DNA from: Archilochus colubris
Lineage: Eukaryota; Chordata; Aves; Apodiformes; Trochilidae
Assembly: GCA_023079485.1 (NCBI GenBank)
Contig: CM041084.1
Location: forward strand, 127,717,292-127,781,291
Reading direction: 5' to 3'
DNA: 64,000 nucleotides
A program made the translations under genes and the position numbers. This document shows, piece by piece, positions 28,101 through 38,800 of the stretch. Under the pieces are notes generated by a model. The model saw only the letters and a list, made by a program, of their open reading frames with translations, was not told where the DNA came from and did no database searches. Numbering within the stretch: position 1 is the first letter of the stretch; each line of letters opens with the position of its first letter.

Positions 28101-31100
28101 ACCAACCATTCTCAAAAGAAAACATTTACCAACAGAGCATCTACATTGCTTTCTAAATAAAAAAACATTATACAAAGGTTTCCCAAACAGTTTATACTTT
28201 TCTGAAAGGTAAAGATGACAAATGAAGAAATAAAAGTATTTTTTTACGAAGAGGTTAAACTGCCTACCTAATAAATGTTGCATGATGACTTTGAATGCAT
28301 AGCATTAAATAAGAAGTTATAAAAGGATTCTGAAAGTGTAAGAAAAAGAATATAAACAATGACCTACATAAAGTCTAGATGCTACATTTCAAGGCAATAT
28401 TCTTGTAACTGCCCAGAAAGACATCTCTGGCAGAGAAATGAAGATAAAAAGACAAAGAATTATAAAAAAAAAAAAAAAAGAGGAAAGGACTGAGAGTGAG
28501 CTGACAAAGACTGCCACAGTGCATGAATAAAAGAAGTTGACAGGTTTGAAGAAATACAGAGGCTAAAAAGAGCATGAAGTATTCAGCTACATATGAATAA
28601 AAGCTTTGCTAGCCATAATTTGCTTACAAACTCTAACCTAATAATTTTGCTAGTTAATGTCCATACTGGCTTGCTTATATTGAGGCTACATATCTTCACT
28701 GGGAAGTTGTATTGTCAGAGGAAAGAATGAGAATACAATGTATAGCTGCTGATATTTTCCTAATTTTCATGTGTGACTAGAGTAGATATTATACATTTGT
28801 GTATATATATATATGTATGTATACATATACATATATACACACACATATATATAAGAGCCATTGGTGACAAACAAATAGCTTTTCTTACAAAATCTTGCAG
28901 TTTCATAGATGGTGAAGAAACAAGTAATGGACTAAAAGCTTAGAACTCATATGTGGAACACGTGGCTTTACAGCTTTGTCACCTGCCCTGTTCTGCTGAG
29001 CATGAGTATAAATGGCTTTCCATTTTGAAGAAGCTGCATTTTAATCAACTATATATAGTCACAGACCTCAACATTCAAATCTCTGAATGCTGCAGTATTA
29101 AGGTCCTGGTCTTGCAAAGTATCTTGGTTGCATTTGAAAGAGGTTAAGCAACAAGGCATTAAACAAACTATGATTCTCTAAGCAATTCCAATGACTGAAA
29201 GTCCAACCTATTGATGTGTTGAGGGTTCTCTTTATCAGGAAGCTTAGGGAAATCTCATAGGAGGTACTCAAATTCAACAGAAGACAGGTCACGGGAGACA
29301 ACTAGAATAAAGTATAGCTTTTTAACAGATTAGTGCAGAAACAGCAAAGAAGCTGAGTGCGGAATATATCAGCTCTGTGCCAAATTTTAGAAGGTGCCAA
29401 GGTTAGAAAGCTGATGCAGTATCATCTTGCAACCACAGGAAGGAACATTTTTAGATACAACATAACCAAGTTGAACTCAGCCAAGAAGCTGAAGTTAAAA
29501 CTGCTGCTCTACAAAAGGGCCAATGAAATAATTAATTGTGTCTTTATTAAGATTTCACTGTAGCAGGTAGCTTTGAAAATTCCTATAGCATTAGGATATA
29601 AGGTAAGAAGAAGGATGGAGGGATAACTATAGTAAGAATATAGAAAAAACCTTTTATTTAAAAAAAATATGCATTGCTCTGATTAGTAACATTTCTTTAA
29701 ATTATTTTTTGTTTTCATCTGAAAGATAAAGCCACCAGCAGAATATGGCTCCCAAACAGTTTGTTATTGACAGACAAAAGAGTACTTCCCATTTAGATAA
29801 GCAAGGCCACTTCCTGCAGCTATAAAGTGTTTACTGGACCCCTTACACAACTGCTCACCCATCCTGTTCCTGGCTCTTCAGCACATGGTACCTCTTGCAT
29901 GATAAAATAAAATTTTTATTCCAGAATAAAATGTCTGGTTGAGTTTGGGATGTGTAGTTACCCTGTCTGGCTGTGAAGGATCAGGCACTGTCAGAAGCAA
30001 TTCTTTGAATCTGGCTCAACTCCTCTATTACTGATACTCTACTGTAATCACTGTGCTGCCACATTATGTCAGTGCTTCACCAACTCCAGTGGGAAGCTGG
30101 AACTCATCTACAACTTCTAGCATGTGTCAGACTGTTTCTCTGATCAATAAGCTTATTTTTCTTGGCAGAACTCTCAGAAACCACTCTACCTCCATCTGTT
30201 TCTACATCCATCTGTAACAACCATGAGAAACTATGCAGTGCAGATCATTTCACTTGGTAGAAACATACACTCTAAATACCTAACATGGTATTGATAGAAG
30301 CACTAATACTGTATGTCAGGAATACTTTAGTATTATATTGTGGAACATGAAAATTTTGGTTACACATTCAGCTTTTTTTGAGAGTCAGAGGGTGCTTAAA
30401 GAAACTTAAAAATCTGAATCTTACTTGAAGCATTTGGATCGTGGCGAGGTTTGCAGCTTTGTGGATCTCTGAGAACATTCTCTTTAGTACTGGATTGACA
30501 CACACTTTTGAATTGCTTACAGAATGGCTTCATATTAGTTTGAGATACAGCAGTTGGGACTGTGTCATGAGTCCCTATCCCAGCCTGGAAACACCTGCCA
30601 CTGCTGAAATCATCTGCGGAAATTACACCCATCACTTCTATTTCTTTTCCTCCAACCAGCAGTGTTTGGCCTTCACTGAGACTGTCTAACTCCTTAGATT
30701 TATATCCAGTACCTAAAAGAAGATAAAAATTTAGCAGTTAGGACAACACAGCAAATACTACTTCCTTAATTATCTGCAGGAAGGGAAAAAAACCCTGTCA
30801 ACAGATTCTTGATTCTTAAGCGTTTGAATTGCTACACAAATTAACTCATACAGCTTTTCCCTCCTTAACATTTCAGTGCTAAAAATCAGAATTAGATACC
30901 AGAATATCTAGGCAAATATTCTGTCATCACCATCCACAATCAGTTCTTCTGAATGTCAAATATCCATCCTTAAGGGAACTGACAAAAAAAAAAAAACCAG
31001 CCCCATAGTATAAAATATAGCAGCTTATCTTAAATTTTCCTAGGTCTCTTCTCTTCCCTTGATGCACTGATAGGAACAACACTAGGCCCTCTTGCTGTGG

Positions 31101-34025
31101 ATACAGGCAGAACATTCTACTTTAAAAATCATTCTAAATTAGTTTTTTTACAATTAAGGATTCATACTCATCTGAAATCTTTACTTCTCTATATGTTCTG
31201 AAACATATATGCTTGTTTTTTATCAATCAACTCAATAGCTTGCTTATCAAAAACCTATTAGGAAGCTGATGATTTTTTCTATGCCCCCTTTGGGGGCTCT
31301 ATTGAGTGGACATTCTCAGAGCAACTACCACATACTATTAGTCTCATTACAAAATATTGAAGTAGCTGCCACTTCCTTTTAAGATAAAGATACAGGAAAG
31401 AGTGGTGGTTCCTTCCATGAAACAGTATCCTAGTGGCTGAACCTCTCACATAAGAAACAGAAGACATCTACAGTTTCATTTCTTAATTCAGGGATGTCAA
31501 AGCCACATCTCTACCTCAAAATTAGTAACAGGAATGTTTCTTACTCCACTTGTTAAATTTGTGCCACTTTGAATAAACAGGTCTGGATCCTTAGTTGGGC
31601 CGAAAAATAAAAAGCACATCTGTGTAGGCCAGCAGTTAAAAGCACTCATTTGTGAAAGAGGCAAAACTCCCCAAGGTTTTGCATGTATTTTCTCCAACAA
31701 ACAGTGTACATAAAGACAGCTGGGAGCTATCTGCAAATCTCAGGTCTCCCATGTCTAGGAATGTGCCTTTCCCAAAGGGTTGGAAGGTGAAGATCTGGAT
31801 TTGAATTTGTTTAAGAGAATGAATTTACAGAGGTGTTTCACAGCCTAAGCAACTGCTGAAAAATAGTCTGGTCAAAAGGGAAAGGGAGGTATTTTTCTTC
31901 CCCACATCTAAATGCATGCACAAACCACACAATGATCATTGTTTGCTCTTAAAAGAACACTGGCTTTTAGGAAAGAGATGAAGATGCCAGAAAACAAAAG
32001 AATGCACATGCTTTTCCTAAATGAGGTGCCTGGAGAGGGCATTTATGACTTCTCCATTGCTCTGCATTTCTGTTTTCTGTTACTGCCTCTCTGCAGCTTG
32101 AAGCTGAGCATACTCAATACAGGTGTATCCTTGTGAAGGAGTTTTTGGATTAAAGTCTGAAGAATCTCATTCTAAGACAGAATGGGCTTTAAAAATAGAC
32201 AGGAACTTAGGACAGGCAGAAAAACCCACAAAGCTCAAATGTTTATGCAGCTCAAGAAATTATAGCTGATCCTGTAACATACTGCAAATTACAAGAGAGC
32301 ACTTGCTAATATCTTTGTAACACATTACTAAGGAATTAGGAGATTTGCAGGGGAGAAAAGTAGGATGTTCTGCTCCCTCAAAAACAATCTAGACTGCTGG
32401 TGTTAGGTTCTCATGACACTGGTTAGATCCAGCCCCAGTTCACCTAAGCAAAAAAATTAAAACTTCCTCTGCCCCTTTCTTCCCATTTAAAAAATAATAA
32501 TCCTGGATGCTCATTCACATTCAGTGCAGACTTCCTAGTGCTAAATGGAATGCTGGAGGTAATGCCACAACCAGACCTTTCCTTCTCACTCAACGGAGCT
32601 GTAAAATAATTGCAGAAATTTAGAACTTACACTGCTCAAGTTGATCAATTTCCAACTTTCTTAGAATCAGTGAGCATTGAAAGCAATTCTGAACGGCCAA
32701 ATTAGCACCAGTCCCATTGCTATCATCGGGCTCCCTCACACCATCAAACACAGCAAAAATACTTTCACCAGGCAAAATCAGAATATTCACTTTTCTATCC
32801 TGTTTTCTGCTAATTCAAGAAGACAGGACTTGAAAAAAAAACACACAACAGGGTGGTGGCTGATGCATTCCAGGCATTACTCTTTTTCTCTCTGTGTTTT
32901 TCAAAAACAAGCAAGTCTATACATATATTGCTTTGCTATAAATAAATTCAAATTAACTTCTAAGCCACAAACTGATCTGCAAATGAAAACTGCCTGGACC
33001 TAACAAGGCTCACAATGTCATGATAGTAACAAAAGAGCAGAAAAGCCATCTCATCCCTAAAATTAATCAAATCAGGTTTTGCAGCAACCTTGTCCAATCA
33101 TACTCCCTTACCAAATATGTTTGGCTCAGTTAGCAAAGTTAATGTTTTCCTTGCTCTCAGTAAAAAATTACTGCTTCAAGTTCACTGCAGCCTATAGTTT
33201 GCAAGTCTTATTTTTAGCTCTGATATCAACTGAAACTGTCTTACAGCAGCTGCTGCTTAAACTTCAAGACTAAAAATTGCTACACAGTTGACTTTGGCTT
33301 GGCTGGAAAATGTTGTTTGCTTGTCTTTAAAACAAAGATGGTATTTTTAGCTGTTTGACTGGCTGAAAAGCACAGCTCCAACCTCTGACATTGCTGGCTG
33401 CCATGCTACTGACTGGAATATCTATAAGGAACAAAACTGTATATTTTCCCCTAATTTTAACACATCCTCCAATGCATCATGTGAGCAACCAAAATCAACT
33501 ACTCAGCCCTCATTTAGCATCCCTGATGAATTACTACAGCCGTTCCTTTCCAGATCGTCCCCTTGGACAAGCATTTGGTGTTTCTGTGAATAATGTTTTT
33601 TGGCCTGCCCCAGCCTCCCCCATGCATCTGCCTTATATGTAAGAAATATAAAGCTTTCTTGCTGTCTCCCCCTCTGCCCTCCATTCCCTCCCTGAAAAAA
33701 AATCCCACCCTATTCTTTTTTCATCCTGTGGTCAACACTGGTATGGAGAACTCTAAATTATCTAAGAGTGGGGTCTGTTACACAAAGCACAGTAATTTTA
33801 AGCCAATATGCAAATCAACAGTACCTTTTCCAATGTCTTTGCCTTCCATATCTTTCAATATTACTGACTTTCCTTTAGCAATAAGAACAGCATCGCCTTC
33901 CCACTTCTTGTGCTTTTTCTGTGATGCCTTACACCACACAACACTGAAATACTTCACAAGGCAGTCAGGTTCTTCCTGAGCTGCTTCTTTCTTTGCTGTC
34001 CCTGATGTTGGCAAACACAGTGCAT
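12969..34025 (-). CDS. RAD54B: RAD54B, DNA repair and recombination translocase (C-terminal 815 residues, 12 exons)
   Basis: RAD54B is a nuclear SWI2/SNF2-family double-stranded-DNA-dependent ATPase that works with RAD51 and DMC1 in homologous recombination. Twelve exons, listed separately, splice in one frame from 34,025 to a TAA at 12,969-12,971. They encode 815 residues against about 814 for the matching part of human RAD54B (910 residues, from memory). Using window residue numbers, the N-terminal specific region covers 1-160, motif I DEMGLGKT lies at 228-235, motif II DEGH at 333-336, motif III LTGTPIQND at about 360-368, motif [11 protein letters not shown] and motif VI RVWRDGQ near the C-terminal third. 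Eleven internal introns are bounded by GT-AG except one GC-AG. The N-terminal about 100 residues are missing from this core; two candidate exons upstream are listed, and the initiating exon was not found. No frameshift or in-frame stop occurs, so the gene looks functional. Confidence 0.97.
13196..14521 (-). other. Last RAD54B intron, contains a CR1 copy
   Basis: A 1.3-kb intron with donor GTGAGT and acceptor TTTTTTTCAG. A CR1 copy lies at 13,956-14,193 in the opposite orientation to the gene. Nothing else was recognised. Confidence 0.7.
13956..14193 (+). mobile_element. CR1 LINE, short 5'-truncated copy
   Basis: Plus-strand CR1 3' sequence: GACCTCAGGAGAGATTTAGG, TTAAATATTAGGAAAAGG, GGAGTTGGACTTGATGATCC and the tail CTATGATTCTATG. 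About 240 bp, antisense to RAD54B within its last intron. Confidence 0.93.
14522..14722 (-). CDS. RAD54B: RAD54B exon (window residues 674-740)
   Basis: The acceptor CTAATACAG precedes GCTCAATAG and the donor is CATCAAA|GTGAGT. It encodes [35 protein letters not shown] and [11 protein letters not shown]. It ends MGKKDHQ plus one base of an asparagine codon completed by the last exon. Confidence 0.97.
15018..15084 (-). CDS. RAD54B: RAD54B exon with motif VI (window residues 652-673)
   Basis: A 67-nt exon with acceptor TTTTCTTCAG|GCAATGGCC and donor ACCACAG|GTCAGA. It encodes [20 protein letters not shown], helicase motif VI with its arginine finger region. The residues after GQK read RTVYIYRL, whereas human RAD54B has YPVHIYRL (recalled). 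Confidence 0.96.
15085..16365 (-). other. RAD54B intron, nothing recognised
   Basis: A 1.28-kb intron with donor GTGGGA and acceptor TTTTCTTCAG. It is AT-rich, with no repeat family. Confidence 0.7.
16366..16627 (-). CDS. RAD54B: RAD54B exon with motifs IV and V (window residues 564-651)
   Basis: The acceptor TGTTTGACAG precedes AGTCGTACTG and the donor is ATTCAG|GTGGGA. It encodes motif IV ([15 protein letters not shown]), [20 protein letters not shown], and motif V ([13 protein letters not shown]), then [14 protein letters not shown]. This is the second RecA-like lobe. Confidence 0.98.
16628..18743 (-). other. RAD54B intron of GC-AG type
   Basis: A 2.1-kb AT-rich intron that starts GCAAGTGTG and ends TTTGACAG. 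No repeats or further exons were recognised. Confidence 0.7.
18744..18919 (-). CDS. RAD54B: RAD54B exon with GC donor (window residues 506-563)
   Basis: The acceptor TTTTAATAG precedes GAAAAAAGC. The donor reads GAAAG|GCAAGT, a GC-type 5' splice site. The exon encodes [14 protein letters not shown], then [17 protein letters not shown]. The first half is poorly conserved, as expected for this insertion between the RecA lobes. Frame and length (58 codons plus 2 bases) fit the next exon exactly. Confidence 0.95.
18920..20568 (-). other. RAD54B intron containing a CR1 copy
   Basis: A 1.65-kb intron with donor GTATTT and acceptor TTTTAATAG. Its centre is occupied by a CR1 fragment at 19,320-19,662. 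The rest shows no recognisable feature. Confidence 0.7.
19320..19662 (-). mobile_element. CR1 LINE, 5'-truncated, relatively intact
   Basis: It begins with the reverse-complemented tail (ATAGAATCATAGAATCATAG) and GGTTGGAAGGGACCTCAGAG. It continues through ACTTCCCTGGGCAGCCCATT and CCTCCTTTCAGGGAGTTGTA. The minus-strand reading frame stays open for about 83 codons as the ORF2 C-terminal remnant, suggesting it is younger than the other copies. It lies in the same orientation as RAD54B. Confidence 0.94.
20569..20859 (-). CDS. RAD54B: RAD54B exon (window residues 409-505)
   Basis: The acceptor follows a long T tract (TTTTCTTTCAG|GAGGAAAAG) and the donor is ATAAAG|GTATTT. It encodes [35 protein letters not shown] and [18 protein letters not shown], the linker between the two RecA-like lobes and the start of lobe 2. 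Exactly 97 codons, phase 0 at both ends. Confidence 0.97.
20860..21419 (-). other. RAD54B intron, nothing recognised
   Basis: A 560-bp intron. Next to the acceptor a 17-nt T run (20,867-20,883 read on the minus strand) forms a strong polypyrimidine tract. Confidence 0.7.
21420..21559 (-). CDS. RAD54B: RAD54B exon (window residues 362-408)
   Basis: The acceptor CTTTCCAG precedes GTACTCC and the donor is ACAAAG|GTATAT. It completes motif III (TPIQND) and encodes [21 protein letters not shown] and SREPSATK. The sequence follows the human order closely. Confidence 0.97.
21560..22106 (-). other. RAD54B intron, nothing recognised
   Basis: A 547-bp AT-rich intron that splits motif III. The donor is GTTGGT and the acceptor is CTTTCCAG. 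No repeats were seen. Confidence 0.7.
22107..22314 (-). CDS. RAD54B: RAD54B exon with DEGH box (window residues 293-361)
   Basis: The acceptor TACTTGCAG precedes GACCATAAAG. The donor is ACTG|GTTGGT, which is non-consensus but the only site that keeps the frame. It encodes [16 protein letters not shown] and motif [14 protein letters not shown] (DEGH at 333-336), the magnesium and ATP-hydrolysis box. It ends RRIILT, entering motif III. Confidence 0.96.
22315..26990 (-). other. RAD54B intron, largest in the core gene
   Basis: About 4.7 kb separates the motif I exon from the motif II exon. Apart from the poly-A tract near its 5' end (26,874-26,913) and a T run near 23,020 it holds no recognisable repeat family or second gene. 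Frames such as 23,661-24,035 lack coding character. Confidence 0.65.
26874..26913. repeat. Poly-A tract (poly-T on the coding strand)
   Basis: Twenty-five A, then GAT, then twelve A. On the coding (minus) strand it reads as two poly-T runs beginning about 80 nt downstream of the donor of the Walker A exon. Confidence 0.92.
26991..27216 (-). CDS. RAD54B: RAD54B exon with Walker A (window residues 217-292)
   Basis: The acceptor ATCTTACAG precedes AGTTAGTGG and the donor is GATCAG|GTAAGA. It carries helicase motif I, DEMGLGKT (residues 228-235, the nucleotide-binding lysine at 234). It also carries motif Ia, [19 protein letters not shown], and ends KVFTVDQ. The exon is strongly conserved with human. 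Confidence 0.98.
27217..27803 (-). other. RAD54B intron, nothing recognised
   Basis: A 587-bp AT-rich intron with donor GTAAGA and acceptor CTATCTTACAG. No repeats or other exons were seen. Confidence 0.7.
27804..27966 (-). CDS. RAD54B: RAD54B exon (window residues 163-216)
   Basis: The acceptor CTTTAAG precedes ATTCCC and the donor is ATGAG|GTAAGA. It encodes [28 protein letters not shown] and [11 protein letters not shown]. This is the Q-motif-like entry to the SNF2 ATPase domain, including the LRPHQ motif that precedes motif I. Confidence 0.97.
27967..30424 (-). other. RAD54B intron with a TA/TATG microsatellite
   Basis: A 2.5-kb intron. Apart from the alternating purine-pyrimidine microsatellite at 28,801-28,854 and an A run near 28,464-28,479 nothing was recognised. 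Confidence 0.7.
28801..28854. repeat. TA/TATG/CA alternating microsatellite
   Basis: About 54 bases of strictly alternating purine and pyrimidine: TA repeats, then ATGTATGTATACATATAC, then CACACA, then TA repeats. The centre is self-complementary (GTATGTATACATATAC), so the tract can form a hairpin or cruciform. Confidence 0.9.
30425..30712 (-). CDS. RAD54B: RAD54B exon (window residues 67-162)
   Basis: The acceptor CTTTTAG precedes GTACTGG and the donor is TCAA|GTAAGA. It encodes [29 protein letters not shown] and the tail CKPRHDP. These match the N-terminal specific region upstream of the ATPase core. The middle (about residues 105-145) is more diverged from human than the ends. Confidence 0.96.
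30713..33824 (-). other. RAD54B intron, nothing else recognised
   Basis: About 3.1 kb of AT-rich intron with donor GTACTG and acceptor TTTTAG. A poly-A/T stretch occurs near 30,983-30,996. No repeat family or exon was seen. Confidence 0.7.
33825..34025 (-). CDS. RAD54B: RAD54B exon (window residues 1-66)
   Basis: The acceptor CCCTTTTAG precedes ATGCACTG and the donor is G|GTACTG, a non-consensus site. The exon encodes [12 protein letters not shown] and [12 protein letters not shown], the conserved start of the RAD54B-specific N-terminal region. It begins with two bases of a split codon, so an upstream exon ending in one base is required. The next exon completes a glycine codon. Confidence 0.95.
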
Positions 34026-35161
34026 CTAAAAGGGAAATAAAATAACAAAGAATATCTCAGGTTCTCTTTATGAAGTATACAGTTATTTGCATTTCAAGGA
34101 AAAAAAGAACAATCTATGCATTTCATCTTATATAAACAAAGCGGTGTACTTCCTCTCCTGGACCACTTATGGTAAGTTGAGACTGAGACAGAAAAGCACA
34201 TAAGCAGTCATGGTGAAGTAAGAATCATTAAATTGTTTTGGAAAGTATACACTTCCAGGAAGAGCATATTACTTGCTACATTAGTCAGTGAGCTCCTAAT
34301 TTGACAAATATACAAGACAATGAGAGTGGAGAAAGAATAAAAGGAAAGGCTGTAAACAAACAAAGGTTTGGAAAAAAACACAGGAGAAAATGAACACACA
34401 GTCCTGATGAGAAGGTCTAGGGTAATGTTCTGGAAGCAAGGACAAGAACAGAGAACTCAAAGAAAGGAGGAAAGGATGGCAGTAACAAGATCTGGAGCTA
34501 AAGTCATTCGTACTGAGTGGCAGAATAACCACAACGGTAATAATGTGAAAGATTACTTTGACTTCTTTCCCTATACACTTTTAAATAAGTAATCATGCAA
34601 ATCTTGAAACAGACCAGCTCTTCAATTTGCAGCAACCCAAACGTTAATAGAATTTGATTTGTGGAATCACAGAATGGTTTGGGCTGGAAAGGTCTCTAAA
34701 GGTCATCTAGTTCCAAACTCCCTGCATGGGCAGGGACCCCAGCCACAAGACCAAGCTGCTCAAAGCCCCATCCAACCTCACCTTCCCAGGGAAGAGGCAT
34801 CCACAATTTCTCTGGGCAATCTGTTCCAGTGTCTCAACAGCCTCATAGTGAAGATTTGCTCCTTAATGTCTAACCTAAACCTACCTCCTTCCAGTTTAAA
34901 GCCATTATCCCTTGTACTACTGCTACATGGCCTCACAAAAAGTCCCTCTCCAGCTTTATTGTAGATTGATTTAGATTTGTAATCAGTTACCTATTTATAA
35001 GTGTCAGGGATGTAAATATTAATAGGAAATATTTAAGCTAATAAGGTTAAGGAAACTACAATAGAACAAACAGTTGATTATAATATTGATTCAGAATAAA
35101 TATATGCTTTCACGAATTGGCAATCTCACATAAGTAATGATAGATAAGCACCCAGCATTAC
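34026..35161 (-). other. RAD54B intron sequence with a CR1 copy
   Basis: About 1.1 kb lies between the first secure exon and the candidate microexon at 35,162-35,184. It contains one CR1 fragment (34,662-34,966) and otherwise nothing recognised. Confidence 0.55.
34662..34966 (-). mobile_element. CR1 LINE, 5'-truncated, diverged
   Basis: It starts GGAATCACAGAATGGTTTGG and GCTGGAAAGGTCTCTAAAGG. It continues through CTGTTCCAGTGTCTCAACAG and ends with AAAGTCCCTCTCCAGCTTTA. Diverged minus-strand CR1 3' sequence of another subfamily than the 19.3-kb copy. Confidence 0.9.
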
Positions 35162-35184
35162 CTAAAGGAATATCTGTAGCATCC
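35162..35184 (-). CDS. RAD54B: Candidate RAD54B microexon (23 nt)
   Basis: The donor is CCTTTAG|GTAATG. Its last base plus the first two of the 33,825-34,025 exon give GAT (Asp). The frame reads DATDIPL before that Asp, resembling the human order ATL-D at this place. With acceptor GAAAAG|GGATG the exon is 23 nt, and its first base would complete TGG after the 48,358-48,449 exon. An alternative acceptor AAATTAG|TCTGATTC at 35,223-35,224 gives a 61-nt exon (35,162-35,222, encoding SDSLFEFVHVLKR before DATDIPL). That version would need an upstream exon ending on a codon boundary. The donor side is the better supported end. Confidence 0.4.
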
Positions 35185-35532
35185 CTTTTCAGCACATGCA
35201 CAAATTCAAAGAGAGAATCAGACTAATTTTCATTAAAATACCCCTGCATGCTGGTTAAAGGCTTAAATCGGTTTGCTCCTTTGATTCCATCTGGGATTCA
35301 ACACTATACAAATCTGTTGCAAAAAAAGCGCTTTTGCCACAGACTAACCTTTCCAAAATTTCTCAGTGTGCTGGCATTTAAAGGAGAAGCATCGAGTCAA
35401 CTTTTGTTCACAATAATGGTCCAACAAAGAAGCAAATTTATTACTTCTACACTAAATCTACATATTCTTTAAACTGCACGACACTTAAAAGTTACATGCC
35501 TCTAACAAGTGCAACTTTGCAGACTAGGATTT

Positions 35533-35850
35533 CACAGAATCATAGAATGTTAAGGGTTGGAAAGGACCTCAAGAGATCATTGAGTCCAACCCCCCTGCCA
35601 GGGTAGGATCACCTAGAGCAGGTCACACAGAAATGCATCCAGGTGGGTTTTGAATGTCTCCAGAGAAGGAGACTCCACAACCTCACCAGGCAGCCTTTTC
35701 CAGTGTTCTGCTACCCTCACAGTGAAAAAGCTTCTTCTATAATTACATGGAACTTCCTATGATCCAGCTTGCACACATAAGCCCTTGTCCTGTCATTGGA
35801 CATCACTGAGAAGAGCCTGACACTCTGACACTCCTGACACTCGCCCTTTA
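35533..35850 (-). mobile_element. CR1 LINE, 5'-truncated copy
   Basis: It starts CACAGAATCATAGAATG and GGTTGGAAAGGACCTCAAG. It continues GAGACTCCACAACCTCACC and CCTTTTCCAGTGTTCTGCTA. It ends near GAGAAGAGCCTGACACTCTG, followed by a short local repeat of CTGACACTC. Minus strand. Confidence 0.92.
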
Positions 35851-38800
35851 CATATTTATATATTTTTACTATAAATGTTTTCTCTTTCTAAATGAAAAAT
35901 GCTATATTTATTGAACAGAATTTTTTCACAATGTTCTCTAAAAGTTTTATTGTCTGTACAGAACTCTATGCTAACACAGTACCTAATGTAGATCAGATTT
36001 TCCATATGCAGATGTTTCTACAGGGCACAAGCCAACATCTGCAGCGTTTCATGCAACAGATGCCCCCATCGCCAAGGAGTAAAAGAGCAGCTACTGAAAA
36101 CTGGCACCCCACATAAGATGAGAAAACAGAACAGAGCACCTCTTTTTTGAAATGTAGGGGACTCTTTTCAGATGGAACCTAGAAAATGAGCCAGAGAGCA
36201 AAAATAAATAATTTCAGTGTTGCAAAAAGGTACAATGGCTCTATTGGATCTTCAGTAATCACAAGTGATAAGATTGAGGGGAATGAAGGAAGGAGCAAAG
36301 GATACAACACCCAAAGGTTGCTAAAAATACTAAAGACTGATTTCTGCTTGTAAACATGATAAATACAAGACTGTTTCCTCTTTGCTTTTCAAACTGCTAC
36401 TTGTAGTATAAACAACTTCTTCACTCCTGTTAAGATTTTAAGTAACTGTTACTGCAAGAACTGGAGATTTCACTGCAGAACTTTCTTCTCTCTTGAAAGA
36501 CCATCCATAAAAAAATTACCAACTCCATGTCTCCTCCACTGACCTCCCACATAGGTTTGGTGACCCCTGAGATCTATTTTATAGTCACTGTTCTTTTACT
36601 GATGGAGTCCAGCATGGTGTTATCTGAATCACCAGTATAGTAACTTTCAGACCAATAACAATTCTTCAGACTCTTCTTATCCCCACTTCATTTAAAATAG
36701 TAAAGTAACAAATAATTTAGAAACATAAATAGAAACTGCTTGCATATTTTAATAGTAACTTTTGCTGAAAAAGCAATCTGACCACATTGAGCAGCAAACT
36801 GGGCACTAATACTCCACACAACCATATAGCTATGGGTAAACTTAAAAATAAGTCTCTGCAATGTTCAGATTTCTGCCCTCAATTTCTCTGATGATTTATT
36901 ATAATTTCTTTTTATAAAAAATATCCAATAATAACTTCTATGGTACATAAAGTATTTTTGATTTACCTACAGTATCTCAGAATAGCCTCAGAAAAGTGTT
37001 AATATATATTTTTTTTTTAAAAATTAAATATTTTTAAGTAGAAATAATTGCATCACCTCAAAGTTATCTTCTATAGAATTTTCTTGAATAGAAAACCTAA
37101 ACCTGTCCACCAACAATGCTGATTACATACTTGAATTCGACCTTATTTTTATCTTGCAATTTTTACTTGTATTCAGCATCACACTTATTTACCTTCAAAG
37201 GTTTATTCCAGTGTAACAGCAAAATATCCAAATTTAATAAATACAATGTCAGGAACTTTTCAGGAATTGAAATGAAACTAATATGTTACACACATGGACT
37301 AAGCTCAGTGTTTGATAAAGAAAGCAATGGTTTCAACAGTGAAACCCTAGCTGCTCACTGACCATAGACAGAATCTTAAATAGAGATGGGATTGATGAGA
37401 CCCTGGAAGAGAAACTGCATTTGTAAATTCTGAGCTTTGCTGTTAATCAGTTTGGATAGAAAATAATAAGCAACAGGAACTATGTGTACATCATATTGTG
37501 AGAAAGATCAGGAAATCATGCCCACTCATTTCTCTCCCAACCCAAACCACCCAGCCTGCAAGTGTGGTTTCCTTAACCATGAAAAAACTGCAGCAGAAGG
37601 AAGGGCCTGGAAACTTTAAAGACATGGCTCACAAGGCTTTGAAAGGCTTAAACAAATAAAAAAGCTTTTTCTGTCTGGTTGAGAAAGCAAGGGCTTAAGT
37701 TTCAAGATATAAACCACAGCCTAGTTGATATGAGGAAGTTTCAGCAGCCTCAGGAAGGTGATGATTTACAGAAAGCGGGACAGGATCCAGGAGAGAAGAT
37801 GGGGGAGCGGTTCCAATGGCAAACTAGTTTAACCAGTTTCTGATGAGCAGGATTTACAGAAAATGCATTGATTAACTGCATTAGGTTACTCCCAATGCAC
37901 CAAGAAAGCAGCTGCATTATAAAAGAATACAGAAGGCAAACTCAAAGGTGAATTTTCAGAAGGCTGTAGCTTGCAGTACTGCAAACAGTGTTATCTAAGG
38001 AGTGTGGCATGCTCCAGAGAGCAGGGCAGTTGATCCCTCAGCCTGAGGTGTGGTTTAATGGATGGTTTAACCCCATCCCACTGCAGGCTGCTGCCAAAGC
38101 CCACAAGCTCACCTTTCCTTCCCTCTCCCCCTCTGCTTCTCATCCAGCACCAGCAGGCTCAGGGAATTCCATCAGTAACTACAGTCAATACAGGGAAGGA
38201 CATGTGCAGTCTGGAACAAGGAGACTGGGAGGCTGCTCCTTTTTTGTGGCAGCTACTGTTAGGTTGGGGTAATTTTGAAACCACAAAATGTGTCAAGTTA
38301 CTCAACACCTCTGTACCTGAACTTCCACACTGTAAGCATGTATGGAATAACAGGGAGCTTTTCCCTCAACCACTCTGAATAAATAAAAAAGCTCTTCTAA
38401 ATAAAAAGAAGTTGCAATTTAAAGAAGACAACTTTGATTCAAGTGCTCTAAAGTGCTAAGGAATAATTAATAAAGAGAGAGAGGCGGAGAAAAAAAAATC
38501 TGGACTGAGGTAAAAGGAGATTTGGGCTCTGAAAGAGCTGAAACTACTTTGATAGCAGTGCTCTGCTGCAGCTTCTGCAGCCACCCTGCCTGTGTGCCAT
38601 CCATCTCCTCCACATCACCAGCCTCATCTCCATCTTCTGAGCAGAGGGAGTTATGAAAAATCTCTGAATCAAATTAATTTGTAACATTTAGAGAACAGAC
38701 ATTTACATAGTAGTTAAATGTCTTGTTCCATGTAAAAGATCTGTAATGTTTAACAGTCTTAAGATATTGGTGGAATATTTAAAGAAATAGGAGACAGAGA

